From Melastoma dodecandrum (taxonomy: Eukaryota; Streptophyta; Magnoliopsida; Myrtales; Melastomataceae): 64,000 nucleotides of DNA. The stretch's first letter is position 1, and every line of letters starts with the position of its first letter. This document shows, piece by piece, positions 57,319 through 64,000 of this stretch. Under the pieces are notes generated by a model. That model saw only the letters and a list, made by a program, of their open reading frames with translations, did not search any database and was not told the origin of the DNA. Location: assembly GCA_029817715.1 (NCBI GenBank), contig JARUPY010000387.1, positions 1,488,001 through 1,552,000 of the forward strand. Reading direction: 5' to 3'. A program made the translations under genes and the position numbers.

Positions 57319-59510
57319 ATGAGCGGAAAGAAGGGCAGTATCGAAATCACTATACCTCAAGCTATCAAGGTGAAGCAGCCTGATCTTGGCGTCGAGACTG
57401 GCGACGGTTTTGTCGTTTCATTGAAGACGTGGATGCAGAACTTGTGGGTTTTCTGCCGAGAAGACCCCAACCGGGTGATTTTCTCGCTCAAAGTCGGTTT
57501 GGCGGTTCTCTTGGTATCGTTGCTTATATTGTTCAGGGCACCCTATGAGATCTTTGGAAATAACATCATCTGGTCCATACTGACTGTAGCAATTATGTTC
57601 GAGTACACAGTTGGTGAGCTCACGATTCGATCTCTGCCACTATCTTTTCAGACACGTAAAAATGACCAACGTATATCATCTCAGGTGCGACATTCAATCG
57701 TGGATTCAACCGAGCACTCGGAAGCCTGCTAGCCGGAATCTTAGCCATCGTTGTCGCTCAAATCGCCTTATATGCTGGCCGAGTTGCTGAACCGTTCATA
57801 ATCGGCGTCAGCATCTTTATTATCGGTAAGCAAACCCACCATTCATTTGAAATGTATCGCGATTCGAATCGGCTCAACGTCTTCGGCATAAAATCTTTAT
57901 ATACATCTCGTTCCTGATGTTATTGCAGGTGCTGTTACATCTTTCATAAAACTGTGGCCATCGTTTGCACCCTATGAGTATGGGTTCCGGGTAATCCTCT
58001 TCACTTTCTGCTTGATCATCGTATCTGGGTATCGGATGGGGACCCCAATCAGGACATCCATGGATAGGCTGTACTCTATCGCGATCGGTGGATTCGTAGC
58101 TGTGTTCGTGAACGTGCTCGTCGTCCCCATCTGGGCCGGTGAGCAGCTGCATAAGGAACTCGTCGATAGCTTCGGCTCTGTCGCAGACTCGCTCGAAGGT
58201 AAATCACACAAATCCAATTCTTTTAGCAGATAACATGTTACTTCTCTGTTTCGCATTCGGAACAAGTTTAAAGTCGCCTGGCGGGCTGTATAATTGCAGA
58301 GTGTGTAAAAAAATATCTCGAGGATGATGGCCTCAATCACCCAGAGTTCTCCAAGACCGTTATGGATGAATTCCCCGACGAGCCTGCCTACCGCAGATGT
58401 CGAGCGACCCTGAACTCCTCTGCAAAACTCGAATCACTGGTACACACACAAATCCTCGAACCTTCCAACTTAAACAATCCGAACTAATAAACAAAGCCCA
58501 TTTTCTCCAAGGCTCAAGCGGCGAAATGGGAGCCGCCACACGGGAGGTTCCAACACTTCTTCTACCCATGGGCAGAGTACGTAAAGGTGGGTGCCGTTCT
58601 GCGATACTGTGCTTACGAGGTCATGGCCCTGCACGGCGTTCTGCATTCGGAGATTCAGGTTCATACATCACACCATCAACTTACATGGAATAGAACCAAA
58701 AAAAGCATCCGAAAACATGAACTTTTTTTTCCCAATTGGCAATTATTGAAGTCCGCTAATCGAAGCATCTAAATCAGAATAATAATAATATCCTAAGAAG
58801 AATTTAAGAATATTTCCACCAAGGAAGAATACTGAGAATAGAATGAGACAACATAAAGATTATGAACTTATTCTGTAAAGTATGGTCGGAATGCAACACT
58901 GACAAAAATAGGCCTTTACCACATTCATGACATACGTTAGGCACCATATGACCTCCGTCGGACGTTCCGCGTGGAGATCCAGAGCGCGGCGAACCAGGCT
59001 GCGGAGCTGGTTCGTTGCCTGGGCAAAGACATAAGCAACATGAAGAGAGGCCTCAAGGCATCGCTCCTGAAGAGGGTCCACAGCTCGGCCGAGAGGCTGC
59101 AGAGCGCTATCGACATGCACTCCTACCTCCTCACGTCTCACCAGGAGCCAAAGCTTAGCTACTCCCTGTCGTCAAAGCAGATGGGCGGGACGCCAGCCGA
59201 GACGGCGCAGAAGCTCCCCGAGTCCTACCACGAGATGATGAGGAAGCAGTCGAGGAGGCTGTACTCGTGGCCGTCGAGGGAGGTCGACGCCTTCGAGGAG
59301 GAAGGCGCCCTGGATGCCTCCGAATTTGTGCCGAAGTTGAGCGCGCTCGAGAGCACCGCGTCGCTGTCGCTCGCGACCTTCGCTTCCCTGCTGATAGAGT
59401 TCGTGGCAAGGCTGGATCATCTGGTCGAGGCGGTCGAGGTGCTTGCAAAGATGGCCAAGTTCAAGTCCGAGGGTGTATATGTTGGAAACTTTGGCGGGCG
59501 CTCACTGTAA
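57319..59510 (+). CDS. Aluminium-activated malate transporter (ALMT) family channel, C-terminus fused to an LTR
   Basis: Anion channel of the ALMT family, which passes malate and other anions across the plasma or vacuolar membrane. Six exons, 57319-57613, 57685-57825, 57929-58198, 58300-58439, 58512-58658 and 58941-59510, give 520 residues with all introns GT-AG. The N-terminal half carries about six membrane segments (VIFSLKVGLAVLLVSLLIL, NIIWSILTVAIMFEYTVGAT, FNRALGSLLAG, GYRM). The cytosolic half carries the family marks WEPPHGRF, YVKVGAVLRYCAYEVMALHG and HSEIQAP, and near the end SLATFASLLIEFVARLDHLVE. The family is certain; the clade is not. From the third base of codon 512 onward the reading frame lies inside the LTR of copia element 3, which supplies the last nine residues and the stop codon. 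Confidence 0.9.
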
Positions 59511-59794
59511 TTTGTCGGAAAAATCGGCAGACTCACCGGAAAAAATGATAGGCTCTCTGAAAAATAATATGATAATTTTTGGAGAAGACTCACTGCAACA
59601 CTCTGTATTTTCAAATCAACATTACAAAAGAATTTAAGGGGCAAATCCCAAACTATTCATTTGGCCAAATTAAAACAAATCTACGTTACCAAACACCACA
59701 ATAATAATCACTTAATCTACCCCATTAAAAACATATTAAATTCAAGATTAAAACTCTCAATATAAATTATATTAAATTAATTTTATTTTCAACA
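59480..59794 (-). repeat. 3' LTR of copia element 3
   Basis: Bounded by TGTTGG and TCAACA on the plus strand, an imperfect terminal inverted repeat expected of an LTR; the right side abuts a purine-rich tract on the minus strand. No second copy in the window, so the boundaries rest on these ends only. Confidence 0.75.
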
Positions 59795-59943
59795 CTCCTC
59801 TTAAAATTGATTTTCTTCATGACTCCAAGCATGCTCCTCATCTTGCTAAAAACATCCACTCCAAGAAGCTTCGTAAAAATATCCGCAACTTGATCGGCAG
59901 ATTTTACATATTCAAGCTTGATCTCCTTCTTCGTAACACTCTC

Positions 59944-62900
59944 TCAGATGAAGTGATAGCGCGTATCGATGTGTTTACTTCGATCATGAAAAACAGGATT
60001 CCTCGCTAATGCTTGGGCAGATTTGTTGTCGACAAAGATCGTAGTTGATTCATTCTCTGTCAAGCCTATCTCCTTCAACATTCTCCTTATCCAGATTGTG
60101 TGATAAGTGCATGCCGTAATCGCGACATATTCAGCCTCACAGGAAGATAGCGTGACGATCCCCTGTTTCTTCGAACTCCACGAAATCGTATTAGACCCCA
60201 TAAAAAACACAAATCCAGTTGTACTTTTCCGATCATCTAAGTCTCCGGCAAAATCACTGTCACAATATCCAACGAGTTGAAATTCCTTAGACGACGAATA
60301 AAACAATCCAAAATCGATGGTACCTTTCATGTACTTCAAAATCCTCTTCGCCGCCTTCATGTGTTTCGTCGTGGGCACCTCCATGAATCGACTAACAATT
60401 CTCACACTAAAAAGAATATATGGTCGTATACATGTCAAGTACCTTAGACATCCCACTAGACTTTTGAACAGTGTTGAATCCACCTTTTCTCCCTCGTCAA
60501 TTTTGCACAATTTAGCTCCGACCTCCATTGGGGTAGACACTGGTTTACTATTCGATATATTGAATATGTCAAGAACCTCCTTCATATATGCTTGTTGACA
60601 AACAAAAATTTCATCACCCGATTGACACACTTCTAATCCAAGGTAAAATGACATTAGGCCAATATCTGTCATCTTGAATTCTCAGGTCATATCATTATTG
60701 AAATCTTCAAAGAGACTCGGATTATTTCCTATAAAAATAAGATCGTCCACGTAGAGGCATACGAACAAACAATCCCCATTTTTATCAATCTTCACATAAA
60801 GTGCATACTCATGAGGGCATCTCGCAAAACCTTTCTCTTAAAAGTAGGCATCAATCCGACTATACCATGCTCGAGGTGCTTGCTTGAGTCCGTACAAAGC
60901 CCTCTTCAACTTCAAAACATTTTCTTCTTGTCCTTTCACCTCATAACCTTTCGGTTGCTCCACAAAGACATCTTCCTCAAGGAATCCGTTAGGAAACGCT
61001 GATTTCACGTCCAATTGAAAAATTTTCCAGCTTTTTTGTGCCACAAAAGAAATTAAAAAATCTGATTGTTTTTAAACAAGCAACCGGAGCAAATACCTTC
61101 TTATAGTCCACTCCATGTCGTTGCGTATACCCCTTGGCGACAAGTCTCGCTTTATATTTTTCTACGATACCTTCGACATTCTTTTTCTCCTTGAATATCC
61201 ACTTCACACCAATCGATTTTTGACCCGCAGGAAGAGAAGCAAGTTCCCACATGTCGTTCCTTTTAATGGCTCGAATCTCCTCGTCCATGGCTTGTCTCAA
61301 TTTCTTCTCCTTACTAGCTTTTTAAAAACTCAAAGGTGTCGTTTCAGCCAAAAGACAAAACATAGAGACATCATCGATTACCTCCGTATTTTCGTAAAGA
61401 TCTTGAATAGTTTTCATCCTCCGCGATCCTTCATTAGAGCTTCCATTTGATAAAGATGCACTAGGAAATGTGTTAGGCATCGTCGGAGGAACTGCGGGCT
61501 ACCATGTTTCTTTTCCTTGAATTTCCTCATCGAATAATGGAAAAAATCCATCGACGACATCTTCTTGTGCTTCCCAATTCCAAGAAACATCTTCATCAAA
61601 CTCCACATCACGACTCACAACAATCTTCAAGGATTGTAGAACTTGTACCCTTTTGATTTTCCGTCATAGCCGATGAACACAAATTTCTCACTTTTATCGT
61701 CAAGCTTCGTTCTCTCTTGATCCGACACATGCTTGTAAGCAATACTCCCAAAAATCCTTAAGTGAGATACATATGGCTTGTTTTCGCTCCTTGCTTCAAT
61801 GGGTGTTTGATCTTTCACGCTTTTGATCGGACAACGATTGATAAGGTACACCGCACAAGCCACTGCTTCCGCCCAAAATTCCTTAGGCATCTTTTTATTT
61901 TTCATGATGCTTTGCGCCATGTTGAGGATGGTCCGGTTCTTTCTTTCAGCCACTCCGTTTTGTTGCGGTGATCTTGAACCGTGAGGAAGCGCCTAATACC
62001 ATGTTCTTCACAAAAACGGTTAAAAACACCCGAAATAAACTCTCCCCATCTATCGGTTCTCAACGCCCGAATTACATAAACACTCTCTCGACCAAAGCCT
62101 TAAAATTCTTAAAAACATCAAAATACTCAGATTTTTCTTTCAAGAAATAAACCCAAGTCTTCCGGCTAAAATCGTCAATGAAAAGTAAAAAATAATTACT
62201 TTTACCATAAGATGACGGCTTGATCGGTCCACAAACATCGGCATGAATTAATTCGAATGGTTTCGTCGCCCTTGACGTTGCTTCTTTCGGAAAGCTTTTC
62301 CTTGCGCGTTTGTCGAGAAGACACACTTCACAGAATTGATCTGGATGATCGATCAAAGGCATCCCCTTCACCATCTTCTTTTCGGACATCATTTTTTGGC
62401 CACCAAAACTGAGATGTCCCATCCTCATATGCCAACACCACGCTGGATCCTTCACACACACTTGGATGCAATTCGGCTCTTCGATTTGTATAGAGAGCGA
62501 AAACGTCCTATTATTTGACATCGTCAACTTCGCAATCAAGTTTGTGCTCCCGTCCCGTAGTCAAAGATTACGATCCTTCATCAGAATCTTGTAGCCTTTT
62601 TCCATGAGTTGCCCCAAACTCAAAATATTACTCTTCAATCTAGGGACGTAAGACACATCGGAAATAAAATTATGAGTACCATTCTTCAACCGAATCAAAA
62701 TGGTACATTTGCCTTCAATTTGAATTTTTGAAGCATCTCCAAACGTGACACTCCCGGTTGTCCTTTTTTCCAGCTCCAAAAATTTTGATTTGTCACCACA
62801 CATGTGGTTACTCGCACCGTTGTCGAGATACCATTGGCTTCCTTCTCCATCAATGTCTTGGTTGAGCGCTAACAACAACGTCGACTCTTCCGCTTCTTTC

Positions 62901-63010
62901 TCCTCGACCAGATTGACTTCTTTTTTTGCGTCCTCCGCGTACCAACAATTACGTCTCGTATCCATCTCTTCCTCATCCTCGTCCGCATTCTCTTTCTCTT
63001 CCGCTTCCAC
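59944..63010 (-). pseudogene. copia element 3 pol region (PR-IN-RT-RH), disrupted
   Basis: RNase H is open at 60672-59944 (YCDSDFAGDLDDRKSTTG, SSCEAEYVA, DRSKHIDTRYHFI). RT lies at about 61300-60690 ([47 protein letters not shown]). Integrase is in two pieces at 62539-62072 (HADVCGPIKPSS, FIDDFSRKTWVYFL) and 61953-61627 ([12 protein letters not shown]). Protease with LDNGASNHMCG is at about 62830-62790. Several stops and frame changes separate them. Confidence 0.9.
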
Positions 63011-63430
63011 GGCCTCTCAGATTTTCTCGAGGCTTTTCATCATTCGTTTTCTCGATTTCTTGATTTCTGCCGCGACCTCGACCGCCACCACGAGAATAAC
63101 AACGGCCTCGACCGCGACCGCTATTGCGACCTCGGTGAAATGCGTTCCCTTTTCGCCAAACGAATGCTTGACTTAAAGGGCTTGCTCCAATGACTCTTTC
63201 TTGTGCTTGTTCATCCGTTCCTCATGCACCTGTAGCGATCCATTTAATTCATCAACGGACAGATTCTCCAAATCTCTTTTCTCCTCGATTGCAACCACAA
63301 CATGATCAAATCTCTGATGTAGAAAGCGTAATTTTCTCGATCACTCGAACGTCTTCTATACTTTCACCGTTTCTATTCATTTGGTTGACGATGGGCAAGA
63401 CCCGCATTAACCTGATTTTGATGATGAACA
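63011..63430 (-). pseudogene. copia element 3 gag C-terminal remnant
   Basis: Short gag-like segment RVLPIVNQMNRNGE and EDVRVIEKI near 63400-63320, then an Arg/Gly-rich stretch (GRGRGR-like) at about 63150-63060 leading towards the protease. Frame-broken; the N-terminal gag and 5' LTR are missing here. Confidence 0.7.
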
Positions 63431-63445
63431 TAAGCAGCGCGTTAC

Positions 63446-63968
63446 TGATGGTCAGCAGTAATGTTTCATGAGTTACGTACTTGGCCCTAGTGATGAGCTT
63501 GAGCAATGTGTTGCTGAATCACAGCTGGTAACCGTTATATGTTACAGTGAGTTGTTGCTGTGATATTACGAACATATATTGAAAATATGGAAACAAATTT
63601 TCAATACCCACATTTTATTTTGGGTTATCTCAAAACATTCGTCTGAGTGTCCAAATTCATTTAAATGCGGCTTAATGATCTCATTATAAAGATTTAGGCA
63701 ACTAAATACTATGAGATTATCTTTCCAAGTTTATTTGTAGAAACAAAATATGTTTCTAATATCCCGCAGCAATGTTACGTTGGAACAGGATGAAATATCT
63801 AATCAAATATTTTTGATTAATTATAATCGATCAGATGAGATTATGATCAGATCATAAATATTAGAAATAAATTATTTGATTAAGAGAAGAGAGGAAAGTT
63901 ACCGTTGGTACTTACTCTTCATAGCACAGCAATCGGGTGAGCAGACCGTTGCTAAGTCTTGACTGCCA
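63446..63968 (+). repeat. Probable LTR of a fourth retroelement, nested in element 3
   Basis: About 520 bases starting TGATGG where the gag similarity of element 3 stops and ending ...GACTGCCA, directly followed by TTTTGGTATCA at 63970-63980, which resembles the start of an initiator-Met primer-binding site in plus orientation. No second copy is visible, and the left boundary is a guess. Confidence 0.4.
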
Positions 63969-64000
63969 ATTTTGGTATCAAATCTCGAAGATTGCCTGGA

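Larger units (their letters stand above)
59480..63445 (-). mobile_element. Ty1/copia LTR retrotransposon, partial (element 3)
   Basis: Minus-strand copia element. Its 3' LTR is 59480-59794 with canonical ends (minus strand TGTTGA...CCAACA), preceded by the polypurine tract AAGAGGAG. Inward follow RNase H, RT, integrase, protease and part of gag, in copia order and more like the Tnt1 type than elements 1 and 2. gag similarity stops near 63.4 kb, and no 5' LTR or primer-binding site is present before the window ends. Frames are broken throughout. The right boundary given is approximate. Confidence 0.9.

Overview
This window is nuclear DNA of a flowering plant. Genes carry short GT-AG introns, plant-only families dominate (BELL homeodomain, SPIRAL1-like, ROH1, HIPP, WRKY, LEA_2, MAKR, ALMT), and the space between them is AT-rich with several LTR retrotransposons. 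Many of the genes are GC-rich and single-exon. I cannot place the species.

Layout, left to right. 0-5 kb: last exon of a BEL1-like homeodomain gene, a small conserved-looking protein on the minus strand, and a two-exon SPIRAL1-like microtubule gene. 5-8.5 kb: largely empty, with one orphan coding-like segment. 8.5-20 kb: a ROH1-like gene, an isoprenylated HMA-domain (HIPP) protein, a type I ACC synthase (ethylene synthesis), a three-exon gene for a 74-residue protein, and a WRKY22/27/29-like (group IIe) transcription factor. 20.7-21.5 kb: a broken copy of the 3' end of the AAA-ATPase gene that lies intact about 20 kb further on. 21.8-33.5 kb: four LEA_2 (NDR1/HIN1-like) genes in tandem on the plus strand, with a 4.9 kb Ty1/copia element between the first and second. 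34-36 kb: a MAKR gene. 36.9-37.9 kb: a large inverted-repeat (foldback) element. 38.5-44.5 kb: a reticulon gene and a 16-exon DAA1-like AAA ATPase, convergent, the latter with one GC-AG intron. 45.6-47.4 kb: a plastid-type CPBP (CAAX/ABI) membrane protease. 47.8-52.9 kb: a second copia element just upstream of it. 53.7-56 kb: a HAK/KUP potassium transporter pseudogene. 57.3-59.5 kb: an ALMT anion channel gene whose last codons lie inside the LTR of a third copia element (59.5-63.4 kb). That element appears in turn to be interrupted by the LTR of a fourth retroelement at the window's right edge.

These genes are not an operon or pathway. The real local structure is the LEA_2 tandem cluster, one dispersed partial duplication, and repeated retrotransposon insertion, all three copia elements being on the minus strand. 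I found no previously undescribed multi-gene system. The most notable items are the ALMT/LTR chimeric 3' end, the foldback element, the 3'-fragment duplication of the ATPase gene and the GC-AG intron.
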